A DNA stretch of 64,000 nucleotides from Bradyrhizobium sp. Ghvi (lineage in GTDB: Bacteria; Pseudomonadota; Alphaproteobacteria; Rhizobiales; Xanthobacteraceae): contig NZ_FOVU01000004.1 of NCBI RefSeq assembly GCF_900115265.1, positions 432,987 through 496,986 on the forward strand, given 5' to 3'. A program made the translations under genes and the position numbers. This document shows positions 32,660-42,237 of this stretch, piece by piece (the stretch's first letter is position 1; every line of letters starts with the position of its first letter). Below the pieces are notes generated by a model. The model did no database searches and was not told where the DNA came from. It was given only the letters and a program-made list of their open reading frames with translations.

Positions 32660-33117
32660 GGTGAGCGTCGACAGCTCGTCGCGGAGGCGGCGCCGGCGGG
32701 AGGAGGATCTCGCCGGCGCCACCCTCGCGCGCATCCCTGCAGGGAGCGCCGACCGGTCTTCGCTAACGGCGCACGTTGCCGCTGGACGGTGGCGTCATCT
32801 CATTGCGCATGCCGGGAGCACTTGAGGCGCGGTGTCCGCCGCGCTCGACATGCGGAGAACCGCGGCTCCCGCCCTGCGTTCCTGCTGCCGAGGAGCTGTT
32901 TGAGCTTCTGCTATCGCAGGATAACGCCGGAACACGTGCGGTTGGTCGCAACTCCCGCCGCAAATCGGACTGGTCAAATTAGGAACGATCATCGGGAGGA
33001 GGCGGTTGCGGCAACCGACCACCGGTGCGCAGAAGCGCCGGTGGTCCTTCATGCCCACGGCGTGGCGACGCGCCCACGTCCGACAGGAACGATAGGATCG
33101 CTCCGGCTTTGGCCATC
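32660..33117. other. Intergenic region, no gene recognised
   Basis: No credible frame in these 458 bases. Short frames on both strands have no ribosome sites or family resemblance. No repeat or hairpin stood out. Confidence 0.4.
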
Positions 33118-33384
33118 ATGACGCACATTATCTTCAGCGACTATCGCAACCCCGCCGCGGAGCAGGCCTACGAGATCGCCTGGGACTTTCTCGCGCGGAC
33201 CGGCGCCATTCGCGATGAATTCGAGGCCTGCGTGTTCCTGGCGCAACGCATCACGATGATGGTGGAAGAAGGCCAGAGCCACCGCATCCGGATGGCCAAT
33301 CGGGCCATCTCCGAATATCAGCGACATGTGGACGAGTCCGACGATCTCATCCGGAGCGGCGGCCGCCGCGCTGGAGGGCAGTGA
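33118..33384 (+). CDS. Small hypothetical protein
   Basis: An 88-residue acidic, helical protein (M-T-H-I-I-F-S-D-Y-R-N-P-A-A-E-Q-A-Y-E-I-A, F-E-A-C-V-F-L-A-Q-R-I). The start at 33118 lacks a strong ribosome site, but the sequence is compact and protein-like, with no signal peptide. The length and the V-E-E-G-Q-S-H-R-I-R-M-A-N-R-A-I motif resemble small proteins conserved in Bradyrhizobium. Function unknown. Confidence 0.6.
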   Translation: MTHIIFSDYRNPAAEQAYEIAWDFLARTGAIRDEFEACVFLAQRITMMVEEGQSHRIRMANRAISEYQRHVDESDDLIRSGGRRAGGQ

Positions 33385-33524
33385 GCGCAGACCGGAGGCG
33401 CCCGGTTGCGGCGCCGTCTGCGAATTATGACAGTGCCGTCACGCAGATTTTTATCGCGTCGTGCTGCTGAATTATGACAGAATTACTACCGTTGGATGTC
33501 AAGATGACTACAGCGGAGTTCATC

Positions 33525-34367
33525 ATGTTGCAGTGGCAGGCACGGTCAAATCCCCTCGCATGGTGGTGGGGGTCCCTGACGCTGGTCAGCGCTGCCAACA
33601 TTCTCGTCTGGTTCATGCTCTACCGCGAGTTCTATCCGAGCGTGGCCGGCAGCGTCGGCGGCGGCTCGGATATCGGCCTGATGTTCCTGCTCTGCGCGGC
33701 CTACGTGTTCGGCTGCGCCTTCCGCTCGGTGCTGCCGCGCGCCGACGTGCAGCGCATCTGCCTGTTCGACACCTGGCTGTCGAGCGTGTTCGTCGGCCGC
33801 ACGGTTGCGACCATCGCCGAGGTCTGCTTCGCCGCGCAATGGGCGATCATCCTGCATCAGCTGGGCAAGATGACCGGCGCGGAGACCGCGGTGAATATCG
33901 CGCTCGTGATCGTGCCTGTTATCATCATCGCCGAGTGCTTCTCCTGGTATGCGGTGGTGACGACCAACTTCCTCTACAACGCGATCGAGAACTCTCTGTG
34001 GGCCGTGACCTTCTCCCTTGCCGGCATAGCGCTGTGCCGGTTGATGCCGGAATTCCAGGGCGTGGTGCGCTGGGCACTGATGTCAGGCATCGTCGGCATC
34101 GCCTGCTTCCTCGCTTTCCTCGTCACCGTCGATGTGCCGATGTATCTCAGCCGCTGGCGAGCAGGGCATGAAGAAGGCAACAGGCTGCTCGGCTTCCTCG
34201 AAGGCCTGCATGATGTCTCGACGCGATGGGTGGTGACCCACGACATCGCGCATTGGAAGGGCGAGCTGACCTGGATGTTCCTGTATTTCAGCGCCGCCGT
34301 CTGGTCGAGCCTCGCGCTCTGCGCGCTCTACGCCATGGAAGGCTATCTCACGCGCTATCTCGCCTGA
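33525..34367 (+). CDS. Hypothetical polytopic membrane protein
   Basis: A 280-residue protein with about seven membrane segments. I choose the ATG at 33525 because GGAG sits six bases before it; starts at 33474 or 33504 are also open. Sequence marks are M-L-Q-W-Q-A-R-S-N-P-L-A-W-W-W and T-H-D-I-A-H-W-K-G-E-L-T-W-M-F. The family is unknown; pairs of His and acidic residues in the loops might bind metal or heme, but this is only a hint. Confidence 0.7.
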   Translation: MLQWQARSNPLAWWWGSLTLVSAANILVWFMLYREFYPSVAGSVGGGSDIGLMFLLCAAYVFGCAFRSVLPRADVQRICLFDTWLSSVFVGRTVATIAEVCFAAQWAIILHQLGKMTGAETAVNIALVIVPVIIIAECFSWYAVVTTNFLYNAIENSLWAVTFSLAGIALCRLMPEFQGVVRWALMSGIVGIACFLAFLVTVDVPMYLSRWRAGHEEGNRLLGFLEGLHDVSTRWVVTHDIAHWKGELTWMFLYFSAAVWSSLALCALYAMEGYLTRYLA

Positions 34368-34427
34368 GCTTCTTTTGACGCGTTTTCTTGACGCGAACCG
34401 GTATCCACTTCGCTTGAAAACGCTTTG

Positions 34428-35639
34428 TCATTTACCGACCAGGCTGCACTTGCTGCGGTCGAGCGGGCGAAAGGCCTGGTCGGGCGGGATGGTCGCGATC
34501 AGCTTGACGAAGTCCCACGGGCCCTTGGATTCCTGCGGTGTCTTGACCTGCACCAGATAGAGGTCGTGCACCATGCGCTGGTCCTCGCGGATGCGGCCGC
34601 TCGTCGTGTAGGCGTCCGAGACAGGTGTCGCCTTCATCTTCGCCATCACGATCGCGCTGTCGTCGGAGTCGCTGTCCTTGACCGCCTGCAGATAATGGCG
34701 AACGGCGGAGTAGACGCCGGCCTGGATCTGCGACGGCATCGCCTTGCGGCGCGCATAGAATGCATCGGAGAACTTTCGCGCGGCCGGCGAGACGTCTTCG
34801 AAGAACGAGGTGACGATGAGATCGCCGCGCGTCGCCTTCAGGCCGACCGCCTCGATGTCGACGTTCTGGAACGACATCGGCACGATCTTCATGCCCTGCT
34901 CGGCGAGGCCGAACTCCTCCGCCTGCTTGATCGCGGTGGCGTTGTCGCCGGCAACGTTGATCGCCAGGATATTGGCGCCCGACGACTGCGCCTGGAGCAG
35001 GAACGACGAGTAATCGGGCGTGCCGAGCTGGGCCTTGACGCTGCCGGCAACCTTGCCGCCGAGCGCGGCGATGCGCTCGCGCGCCGTCGCCTCGATCGAA
35101 TGGCCGAAAGCATAGTCGCCGGTGATGAAGAACCACGGCTCCTTGCTGGTCTGCATCACGCCGGAGACCACCGCCGTCGCGGTCGAATAGGCGTCCTGCG
35201 TCCACTGCACGCTCGAGGGCGCGCAGGCCTCATCGGTGAGCTGGTTGGCGCCGGCGCCGGAAACCAGGAAGATCTTGCCGTTGCCGCGCACCAGCTCTTG
35301 CACCGCGAGTGCCGCGCCGGAGCTGCCGCCATCCGCGATCGCCTGTACGCCGTCGCTGAACCATTTTCGCGCGAGAGAAGCCGCTAAATCCGGCTTGTTC
35401 TGGTGGTCGGCCTGCAGGATCTCGATCGGCTTGCCGTTGATCTTGCCGCCGAACTCCTCTGCCGCCATCCGCGCCGCTTCGACCGAACCCGGCCCCATCG
35501 CCGTTGCGAAAATGCCATTCATGTCGGTGAGCACGCCGACTCTGACGGCGTCGCCCTTGATCTCGGCGCGGGCAGGGGAGCCTGCAAGCGCCAGCGTGGT
35601 CAGCACGATGGCGGTGGATGTGGTGCGGCTGATGGCCAT
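34428..35639 (-). CDS. ABC transporter substrate-binding protein (branched-chain amino acid type)
   Basis: A 403-residue periplasmic binding protein of the LivJ/LivK type. The signal peptide A-I-V-L-T-T-L-A-L-A-G-S-P-A-R-A precedes I-K-G-D-A-V-R-V-G-V-L-T-D-M-N-G (start of lobe 1), and F-I-T-G-D-Y-A-F-G-H-S belongs to the ligand cleft. The start at 35639 has an AGGA site; 35657 is an alternative. It is the last gene of the leftward aromatic cluster and has no permease or ATPase next to it. The ligand is probably an aromatic acid, by context. Confidence 0.87.
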   Translation of the reverse strand: MAISRTTSTAIVLTTLALAGSPARAEIKGDAVRVGVLTDMNGIFATAMGPGSVEAARMAAEEFGGKINGKPIEILQADHQNKPDLAASLARKWFSDGVQAIADGGSSGAALAVQELVRGNGKIFLVSGAGANQLTDEACAPSSVQWTQDAYSTATAVVSGVMQTSKEPWFFITGDYAFGHSIEATARERIAALGGKVAGSVKAQLGTPDYSSFLLQAQSSGANILAINVAGDNATAIKQAEEFGLAEQGMKIVPMSFQNVDIEAVGLKATRGDLIVTSFFEDVSPAARKFSDAFYARRKAMPSQIQAGVYSAVRHYLQAVKDSDSDDSAIVMAKMKATPVSDAYTTSGRIREDQRMVHDLYLVQVKTPQESKGPWDFVKLIATIPPDQAFRPLDRSKCSLVGK

Positions 35640-35680
35640 GGCGTTTCCTGGTTTCATCGTTGGTTGATCGGTCGCAGCGG

Positions 35681-36532
35681 TCAGGCCGCCTCCGCGATGA
35701 CCTTGTTGCGAAGCGTTCCGATGCCGGAGATTTCGACCTCGACGGTGTCGCCGGGGCGCATCCACAGAGGCGGTGTGCGCTTGGCGCCGACGCCGCCGGG
35801 CGTGCCCGTGACGACGACGTCGCCAGGAACAAGCGGACAGATCGTCGAGATGTAGGCGATCAAGTCGGGGATACCTGTGATCAGGAGATCCGTCGTGGTG
35901 TCCTGCACGACCGTGCCGTTGAGGCGCGTCTGCAAGGTCAGCTTCGACGGATCGGGGATCTCATCTGATGTCACCAGCCACGGGCCAAAGCTGCCGCTCT
36001 CCGCAAAAGTCTTGCCGGAGAGGAACTGGCTGGTGTGGCGCTGCCAATCGCGAATGCTGCCTTCGTTGTAACAGGCATAGCCGGCGATGTGGTCGTGCGC
36101 GCGGTTTGCGGGAATATGGCGGCCTTGCTTGCCGATAACGAGCGCGAGCTCGCCCTCGTAGTCGAAATCGTCGCTGACTCTGGGCTTCACGATCGGCTGG
36201 AGATGGCCGACCTGGCTGCAGGGAAAGCGGACGAACAGTGCCGGCTTCTCGGTGACGGTGCGCCCCGTTTCGGCGACATGGTCGCGATAGTTGAGACCGA
36301 CGCAGATGATCTTGCCGGGATCAGGGATCACGGGCGCGAAGCTAATCGCATCGAGCGGATGATCGGGCATGGTCGATGCAACCAGCTTTGCCGCCTCGGC
36401 CACGCGGCCCGCTTCGAGCAACTGCCGCAGCGTGGTGCAGGGCGCCATGCGGCTGCCGAGATCAACGACGCCATTGTCCTTGACGGCGCCGAAGGAGGCG
36501 CGACCGTTGGCGACGAAAGAGAGCAGCTTCAT
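35681..36532 (-). CDS. Fumarylacetoacetate hydrolase family protein
   Basis: A 283-residue enzyme of the FAH superfamily that cleaves or isomerises ring-fission products. The conserved core is I-I-C-V-G-L-N-Y-R-D-H-V-A-E, F-D-Y-E-G-E-L-A-L-V-I (metal-binding acidic set E-x-E) and G-D-V-V-V-T-G-T-P-G-G-V-G. Position between the hydroxylase and the binding protein, 24 bases from the first, suggests it acts on the product of the extradiol dioxygenase. Confidence 0.9.
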   Translation of the reverse strand: MKLLSFVANGRASFGAVKDNGVVDLGSRMAPCTTLRQLLEAGRVAEAAKLVASTMPDHPLDAISFAPVIPDPGKIICVGLNYRDHVAETGRTVTEKPALFVRFPCSQVGHLQPIVKPRVSDDFDYEGELALVIGKQGRHIPANRAHDHIAGYACYNEGSIRDWQRHTSQFLSGKTFAESGSFGPWLVTSDEIPDPSKLTLQTRLNGTVVQDTTTDLLITGIPDLIAYISTICPLVPGDVVVTGTPGGVGAKRTPPLWMRPGDTVEVEISGIGTLRNKVIAEAA

Positions 36533-36556
36533 GAGATGTCCTTGGAGTGTGTTCGG

Positions 36557-38053
36557 TCAGGCCGCTGACGGCACGTGGGTTGGAGGCGTGATGGCAGCGA
36601 TGAGCCGGTCGAGCTCGGCATCGTTGCGGGCGGTGCCGTGGATGTAGCGGTCGGGACGAACCCACGCGGCGATGATGCCGTGCTCGCGCAGCCAGGGCCC
36701 GATGCCTTCGGAGTCATCGCTGGTCAGGATTTTCATCCCCGCTTTCGGAAGCGCTGGACGCGGCAGGCTCTCGACGAGGAGTACATGGCTGTAACCGATC
36801 CGGTCGTCGCCGCGGCTACCGTTCTTCAGCATGAACTGCGGCGCGAGATGTCCGGTGAGAGGAAGGTCGCGAAGCGCGAGCCCGGGTCCAAGCAGGGGTT
36901 TCTTTACCTGGAGCTTCACGGGCGCATTCTCGCGTACCTGCCCGGCGGCAAGGCCGGCTTCGATCGCCTTGGTGTTGATGACACCGCCGAGGCGAATGGC
37001 GAGTTCGATGAACTCGCGCACATGCGGTTGGCGCTCGCTCTGATAGGTGTCGAGCAGGTCAGCAGAGGCGCCGTCACCAATGATTGCGGCCAGCTTCCAG
37101 GCGAGATTGGCGGCATCGCGGATGCCGGCGCACATGCCCTGGCCGAGGAAGGGCGGGGTCTGATGAGCTGAATCGCCAGCGAGCAGCAGCCGGCCGTTGC
37201 GCCATTGCTGTGCGATCACGGAATGAAATGTGTAGACCGCCGCACGCTCGAGCTCGGCATCCTCGGGCGCGATCCAGCGCGACAGCAGCTCCCAGACCTT
37301 TGCCGGTTGCGCGACCTCGTTCGAATCCTCCGCTGGTAGCACCGTGATCTCCCAGCGCCGCCGCGACCCGGTGCCACGCACGTAGGTCGCTGGCCGGCGC
37401 GGATCGCAATGCTGGAGGCTATAGTCGCCGAGATCGTCACGCGCGCGCTTGAGCAGTACATCGATCACCAGCCAGCGCTCGTGGAAGCCGAGATCGTCCA
37501 TCCCGGAACCGATGAAGCGGCGAACCAGAGACCGTGCGCCATCGCAGCCGATCACATAGGAGGCGCGGACCTCGCTGAGCTTGCCGTTGGAGAGATCCTC
37601 GTAGCGGACGCGCACGCCGGTCTCGTCCTGATCCAGCGCGAACACGTCGCAGCGGCTGCGCAAGGTGACGTGCGGCCAGCGCGCAAGACCACCGATCAGC
37701 ACGTCCTCCAGATCGGGTTGATGGAAGCGGTAGCTGAGATTCCAGCCCATCGGCGTCAGCGTCTGCGGCCGTGACCAGTCCAGCAGCATTTTGCCGCTTG
37801 CGTCGAGGAACAGCATGCCGGGGCTGAGGATGACATGCGGCAGGATCGCATCGGCAAGTCCGATGGTCTGGAACACGCGCATGCATTCGTCGTCGAAATG
37901 CACCGCGCGCGGCAGATGATAGCTCCGCGCCTCGCGCTCCAGCACCAGCGTCCGCACGCCGCACAGGCCGAGCAGATTTGCGAGCGTGGCGCCGACGGGG
38001 CCTCGGCCGACAATCACGACGTCACAGTCTTCGGTGGTGGATTTATCTTGCAT
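36557..38053 (-). CDS. FAD-dependent aromatic hydroxylase, MhpA-like
   Basis: A 498-residue flavoprotein monooxygenase that uses NADPH and oxygen. The dinucleotide loop is V-I-V-G-R-G-P-V-G (residues 13-21), followed by G-C-D-G-A-R-S (169-175) and G-D-S-A-H (293-297) with P-F-L-G-Q-G-M-C-A-G. These motifs and the length match the 3-(3-hydroxyphenyl)propionate/3-hydroxycinnamate hydroxylase group. The start at 38053 is preferred over 38077. Together with the divergent dioxygenase it would form a hydroxylation and meta-cleavage route; the exact substrate is not proven. Confidence 0.87.
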   Translation of the reverse strand: MQDKSTTEDCDVVIVGRGPVGATLANLLGLCGVRTLVLEREARSYHLPRAVHFDDECMRVFQTIGLADAILPHVILSPGMLFLDASGKMLLDWSRPQTLTPMGWNLSYRFHQPDLEDVLIGGLARWPHVTLRSRCDVFALDQDETGVRVRYEDLSNGKLSEVRASYVIGCDGARSLVRRFIGSGMDDLGFHERWLVIDVLLKRARDDLGDYSLQHCDPRRPATYVRGTGSRRRWEITVLPAEDSNEVAQPAKVWELLSRWIAPEDAELERAAVYTFHSVIAQQWRNGRLLLAGDSAHQTPPFLGQGMCAGIRDAANLAWKLAAIIGDGASADLLDTYQSERQPHVREFIELAIRLGGVINTKAIEAGLAAGQVRENAPVKLQVKKPLLGPGLALRDLPLTGHLAPQFMLKNGSRGDDRIGYSHVLLVESLPRPALPKAGMKILTSDDSEGIGPWLREHGIIAAWVRPDRYIHGTARNDAELDRLIAAITPPTHVPSAA

Positions 38054-38125
38054 GGGGCTATCTCTTCCCCAAGCCATGCCATCGCTTCAATGGCGTCAGC
38101 CGAAGTGTCCGCCCAGCGGACGGCC

Positions 38126-38917
38126 CTAAACTTCAACCGGAATGGTGTCAGCCGTCTCCCGAAGCTGCCTGACGAACTCTGCCACTGCTTCCTCGATCCG
38201 CAGCGCCGACCGGATCCAGATGATCGAGATGCAGCCGAACACGGCGCCGCTGCGCACGATCGGAACGGCAATTGATGCCGTCTTTGGATTGAATTCGCCC
38301 TCGCTGCGGATCGCATAACCGCGCGCCTGCGTTTCCGCGATCATCCGATCGAGGCGGCCCTGGTCGAGGAAAGGGCGGTCGTCGGCCTCGTCGATGCGGC
38401 GGAGATGGCTGACAATCAGCTCGCGCTCGCGCGCGGGGCAGGCGGCGAGATAGGCGCGGCCCGCGGAGGTTCGGAGCATCGGCAAACGCTTGCCGATCAT
38501 GCCGCGGTCGATCGAGAGCGGGCTGCGCGAATGGGTGGTCTCCTGCACCACCATCGCGGCGTTCTCGTAGGTGGAGAGATCGACCGGCCAGACCAGGGTC
38601 TTGCTCAGCTCGGCAAGATAAGGCGCGGCCGCCTGGCAGATCACCACGCCGGGATCGTAGCCATCGCCAAGGCTCAGGGCGAGCCGGGTGACACGAAACC
38701 GGTCGTCGCTGGCGCTGCGGGCGACATAGCCGAGCTCCTCCAGCGTCTCGAGCAGGCGATAGACGGTCGGGCGGGGCAGGTCGAGCGCGCGGGCGACGTC
38801 GCCGGCGCGGATGCCGCCGGAGCGGTTGACCTCCTGCAGCACGTCCAGCCCGCGCTTGAAGGCGCGGACGCCTTCCGACTGCCGCGGCTTCCCGTTCCGC
38901 GTCCGCTCCTTGGACAC
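38126..38917 (-). CDS. IclR family transcriptional regulator
   Basis: A 263-residue regulator. The N-terminal winged helix-turn-helix (A-F-K-R-G-L-D-V-L-Q-E-V-N-R, then D-L-P-R-P-T-V-Y-R-L-L-E-T-L-E) is followed by the IclR effector domain (M-I-G-K-R-L-P-M-L-R-T-S-A-G-R, G-E-F-N-P-K-T-A-S-I-A-V-P-I). It resembles MhpR and related aromatic-acid regulators. It lies upstream of the hydroxylase in the same direction and divergently from the dioxygenase, so it probably controls both. Confidence 0.92.
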   Translation of the reverse strand: MSKERTRNGKPRQSEGVRAFKRGLDVLQEVNRSGGIRAGDVARALDLPRPTVYRLLETLEELGYVARSASDDRFRVTRLALSLGDGYDPGVVICQAAAPYLAELSKTLVWPVDLSTYENAAMVVQETTHSRSPLSIDRGMIGKRLPMLRTSAGRAYLAACPARERELIVSHLRRIDEADDRPFLDQGRLDRMIAETQARGYAIRSEGEFNPKTASIAVPIVRSGAVFGCISIIWIRSALRIEEAVAEFVRQLRETADTIPVEV

Positions 38918-38957
38918 TTCGCATTTCCTCCCTTGTGGCCGCTGGCCTCGCGGGTAT

Positions 38958-38993
38958 CGTCATTGCGAACGCGAAGCGATTGCGGGATGTCAC
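38958..38993. repeat. REP-like single arm
   Basis: CGTCATTGCGAACGCGAAGC is close to the arm of the element at 26361-26442. It lies in the IclR-dioxygenase intergenic region. No second arm is seen. Confidence 0.5.
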
Positions 38994-39061
38994 CGTAGGA
39001 TCGCGCGCCGCCGGTATCAAGTTCGCCGCGATAGGGCGAAGATGGCCTCGGGAGGACATCG

Positions 39062-40045
39062 ATGGAAATCACTGCGCTCGGCTATATCGGGATTAATTCG
39101 TCGCAGCTCGATCAATGGGGCCAGATGGCGACCGGGCTGCTCGGTATGCAGCAGGTCGATCGCGGCGGCAAGATGCGCGCCTTCCGCATGGACGATCGCA
39201 AGCAGCGTCTGATCGTCAATGGCAGCAGCGATGCCGGCCTTGCGGTGATGGGTTGGGAAGTTCCTTCGTCCATCGAGCTTGACCAGCTCGCCGGCCGGCT
39301 GGAGGGGCATGGTGTGAAGGTGACGCGCGGCTCGCGCGCACTGGCTGACGAGCGGCACGTCGCCGAGCTGATCATTTTCGCGGACCCCGCCGGCAACCGG
39401 CTGGAGGCCTTCTGCAAGCCGGAGCTCGCAAGCGAGCCGTTCAAACCGGGCCGGCCGATCTCGGGATTTCGCACCGGCGCGCTCGGCATGGGCCATGTCG
39501 TGCTCAATGTGGAAGATGTGGAGCCGCTGTTGCCGTTCTATCGCGACGTGCTCGGCTTCCACGTGTCCGATTTCGGCCTCAAGCCCTACGGGCTTTATTT
39601 CTTCCACGTCAACGGCCGCCACCATTCCTTTGCGATGGTGGGTTCGGGCCGCAAGGCGATGCATCATTTCATGGTCGAGCTCGGCAGCCTCGATGATGTC
39701 GGGCAGGGTTATGACCTCGCGCAGCTCGAAGATGGCCGAATTGCCTACACGCTGGGCCGGCACACCAACGACCACATGACCTCATTCTACGTGAACACGC
39801 CTTCCGGCTTCTTCATCGAATATGGTTGGGGCGGGCGCGTGATCGATCCCGAGACATGGCAGCCGCACGAGACGTTCGATGGCCCTTCATTGTGGGGGCA
39901 CGAGCGTTTCTCGATGCCCGAAGAGCAGCGCAAGCGCCTGCGCGACATGCGGCTCGATGCTGCGGCCCGCGGCGTTCGCGTCGCCGATCCGCGCGTGCCG
40001 CCGCTGAACTGCGCGTGGCTGGATCAGGTGATCGCGCGCGAATGA
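39062..40045 (+). CDS. Extradiol (BphC-like) ring-cleavage dioxygenase
   Basis: A 327-residue type I extradiol dioxygenase with two vicinal-oxygen-chelate modules. Iron ligands by alignment to BphC are H145 (G-M-G-H-V-V-L), H202 (M-H-H-F-M-V-E-L) and E253 (F-F-I-E-Y-G-W-G). Second-shell H187/H188 and Y243 are also present. It cleaves catecholic rings such as 2,3-dihydroxyphenyl compounds. It is read away from the IclR gene and partners with the hydroxylase and FAH hydrolase at 35681-38053. Confidence 0.92.
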   Translation: MEITALGYIGINSSQLDQWGQMATGLLGMQQVDRGGKMRAFRMDDRKQRLIVNGSSDAGLAVMGWEVPSSIELDQLAGRLEGHGVKVTRGSRALADERHVAELIIFADPAGNRLEAFCKPELASEPFKPGRPISGFRTGALGMGHVVLNVEDVEPLLPFYRDVLGFHVSDFGLKPYGLYFFHVNGRHHSFAMVGSGRKAMHHFMVELGSLDDVGQGYDLAQLEDGRIAYTLGRHTNDHMTSFYVNTPSGFFIEYGWGGRVIDPETWQPHETFDGPSLWGHERFSMPEEQRKRLRDMRLDAAARGVRVADPRVPPLNCAWLDQVIARE

Positions 40046-40061
40046 GCGCCGCTGGTCACGA

Positions 40062-40715
40062 TCAGGTCTCGCCGAGATCGGGTTGCGTCAGGATGCCCTG
40101 ACGCAGCGCCAGCCGGACCAGCTCGATGTCGGAGCCGACGCCGAGCTTGTCCTTGATCAGCGAGTGCAAATTCGCCACCGTCTTCGGGCTGACGTGCAGG
40201 GTCTCGGCGATCTCCTCTGTCGTGTTCTCGGCGAGCAGCAGCCGCAGCACCTCGAATTCGCGCGGCGTGAGCACGTCGGCGGCCGAGCTCTCGCCGCTGA
40301 TCCGGCTCAGCGCCAGCTCGTGGTCGATGTCGGGGCTGATCGCGATCTTGCCGGCGAGCACGTCCATCACCGCGCGCACCAGGGTCTCGGGCGGGCTGGT
40401 CTTGGTGACATAGCCTCGTGCGCCGGCACGGATCGCCTGCATGGCGAAACCGGCATTCTCATGCATGGTGAAGACGAGAATCTTTGCCGCCTTGTCCCAT
40501 TGCCGGATACGCCTGACAGCCTCGACGCCGCCGATGCCGGGCATGCTGAGATCCATGATGACGAGGTCGGGCGGCTCGGATTTGTAGAGACGGTAAGCTT
40601 CCGCGCCATCGCCGGCTTCGGCGATGACGCGCAGGCCCGGCTGCTTCTGGAGCACGGAGCGATAGCCTTCGCGGACCACGGAATGGTCGTCGACCAGCAA
40701 GATGGTCGCGGTCAT
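40062..40715 (-). CDS. NarL/FixJ family response regulator
   Basis: A 217-residue regulator. The receiver domain has D9/D10, phospho-acceptor D55 (V-I-M-D-L-S-M-P-G) and K105; the C-terminal LuxR-type helix-turn-helix follows (L-T-P-R-E-F-E-V-L-R-L-L, V-S-P-K-T-V-A-N-L-H). Its ATG overlaps the stop of the kinase gene by four bases, so the two are translated together. Confidence 0.95.
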   Translation of the reverse strand: MTATILLVDDHSVVREGYRSVLQKQPGLRVIAEAGDGAEAYRLYKSEPPDLVIMDLSMPGIGGVEAVRRIRQWDKAAKILVFTMHENAGFAMQAIRAGARGYVTKTSPPETLVRAVMDVLAGKIAISPDIDHELALSRISGESSAADVLTPREFEVLRLLLAENTTEEIAETLHVSPKTVANLHSLIKDKLGVGSDIELVRLALRQGILTQPDLGET

Positions 40716-42097
40716 GCCGCGTGCTCCAGCGCCTGCGGACCCACGGCTGCGAGCGGAATGACCACGCGGAGGGCAGAGCCGCCGTTGGGCCCGGCCTCAA
40801 AGCTCAGCCGGCCGCGCAGCGCCGCGACGCGCTCGCGCATGCCGAGCAGGCCCATGCCGGACTTCGCGGCGGGATCGTGCGAGCGACCATCATCGTCGAC
40901 GGCGAGGGCGATCTCGTCCCCATGCATCGTCAGCTCGAGGTTGACCTTCGTGGCGTCGGCGTGCTTGGCGGCGTTGGTGAGCGCTTCCTGCACGATGCGG
41001 TAGAGGTTGGCGCTGATCGTGGCCGGCAAGGTCTCGAACGTGCCGTCGAAGCGGATCGAAAAGCTGGTCACGCCGCGACGGCGTCCGTTCCACCCCGAAA
41101 CGAGACCTTCGAGACTGGCAACGAGGCCGAGCTCCTCGACATCAGGCGGGCGCAGTCGGAAAAGTGCGCCGCGCAGCGTCTCCATCATGCCTGTCGCGGT
41201 CCGCGCGATGCCGTCACATTCGCCGAGCAGGGAGGGGCAATCTTGCGCGGCGGTCTGACGGGCGGAGGAGGCGAGTGCGCGGATCGCGGCCAGCGATTGG
41301 CCGAATTCGTCGTGCAGCTCGCGGGCGAGATGGCGGCGCTCCTCGTCCTGGAGCGCGATCAGCTTCCGCGTCAGCTCAGCGCGCTCGGCCAGCGCGGTAT
41401 CGAGGCTCTCGGCGAGATGGTTGAAGACATCGCGAACCGCGGTGAGCTCGGCGAGATCGAACGGCGGCAGGCGAGTGGTGAGGTCGCCAGCGGCAATTCG
41501 TTCGAGGCCCGCGCGGATCATGCGTGTCGGACGCAGCGCGCGTGCCAGCGCGGCATAGACCAGGACGCACAACAGCGGCAGGGCGATGGCCAGCGCCAGT
41601 ATCAGACGACCGGCCTCGTGCCAGGCCTCCGCCGTCTGCACGGCCGGATCGACCGAGACCACGACGTCGCCCAGTTTCGTTCCGCGCACGACCAGGGGCC
41701 GCGCGGCCTCGCGGCCTAGGTCGAACAGGCCACGGTAGAACGCCGTGAAGATCTGCGGCGGCGGGTCGTCCGCGACAGGTGCACCGCTACAGAAGCGCTG
41801 GAGCAGCTCGCCACTCGGCCCGCGGAAGGCGAGGCACAGGCCGGGGGTCATCACATAGGCCGACACAGGATCGAGATTGGGAAAGTCCGAGCGGGGGCTC
41901 GCCGTCCACAGCACCTTGCCCTGCTGCAGCTCCAGCGTCTTCGCCACGATGGCGGCGATGCCGTCGATGCGCGTGTGCGCCGCGCGGTCGGTCGTGATAA
42001 GGAAATAGGCTGATATCGCGGCGAAGCAGGTGGCCGATATGGCGGCCACGCGCAAGGTCAGGCGGACCTTGAGATCGAATCTTTCGCGGTTCCACAT
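40712..42097 (-). CDS. Sensor histidine kinase (NarX/UhpB type)
   Basis: A 461-residue inner-membrane kinase. Two membrane helices (about 12-35 and 165-185) flank a periplasmic domain, followed by HAMP (R-A-L-R-P-T-R-M-I-R-A-G-L), a HisKA_3 box with His262 (E-L-H-D-E-F-G-Q-S-L) and an ATPase domain (N-A-A-K-H-A-D-A-T, G-M-G-L-L-G-M-R-E-R). It would phosphorylate the regulator at 40062-40715. The signal is unknown; the neighbouring aromatic and sugar clusters are candidates. Confidence 0.92.
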   Translation of the reverse strand: MWNRERFDLKVRLTLRVAAISATCFAAISAYFLITTDRAAHTRIDGIAAIVAKTLELQQGKVLWTASPRSDFPNLDPVSAYVMTPGLCLAFRGPSGELLQRFCSGAPVADDPPPQIFTAFYRGLFDLGREAARPLVVRGTKLGDVVVSVDPAVQTAEAWHEAGRLILALAIALPLLCVLVYAALARALRPTRMIRAGLERIAAGDLTTRLPPFDLAELTAVRDVFNHLAESLDTALAERAELTRKLIALQDEERRHLARELHDEFGQSLAAIRALASSARQTAAQDCPSLLGECDGIARTATGMMETLRGALFRLRPPDVEELGLVASLEGLVSGWNGRRRGVTSFSIRFDGTFETLPATISANLYRIVQEALTNAAKHADATKVNLELTMHGDEIALAVDDDGRSHDPAAKSGMGLLGMRERVAALRGRLSFEAGPNGGSALRVVIPLAAVGPQALEHAA

Positions 42098-42237
42098 CGG
42101 CGGGCACCTGACGCGAACGGAATGTCGCTCCTCGCATTAAAGGGCAGAACGCCGGCCGCGCAAAGCGGCACGCTTGCCGCAGTGCAACGTCGTGAAATTT
42201 TCCCGGTGTCGGCCGGGATGGCCGCGCTGGCGCAGCC

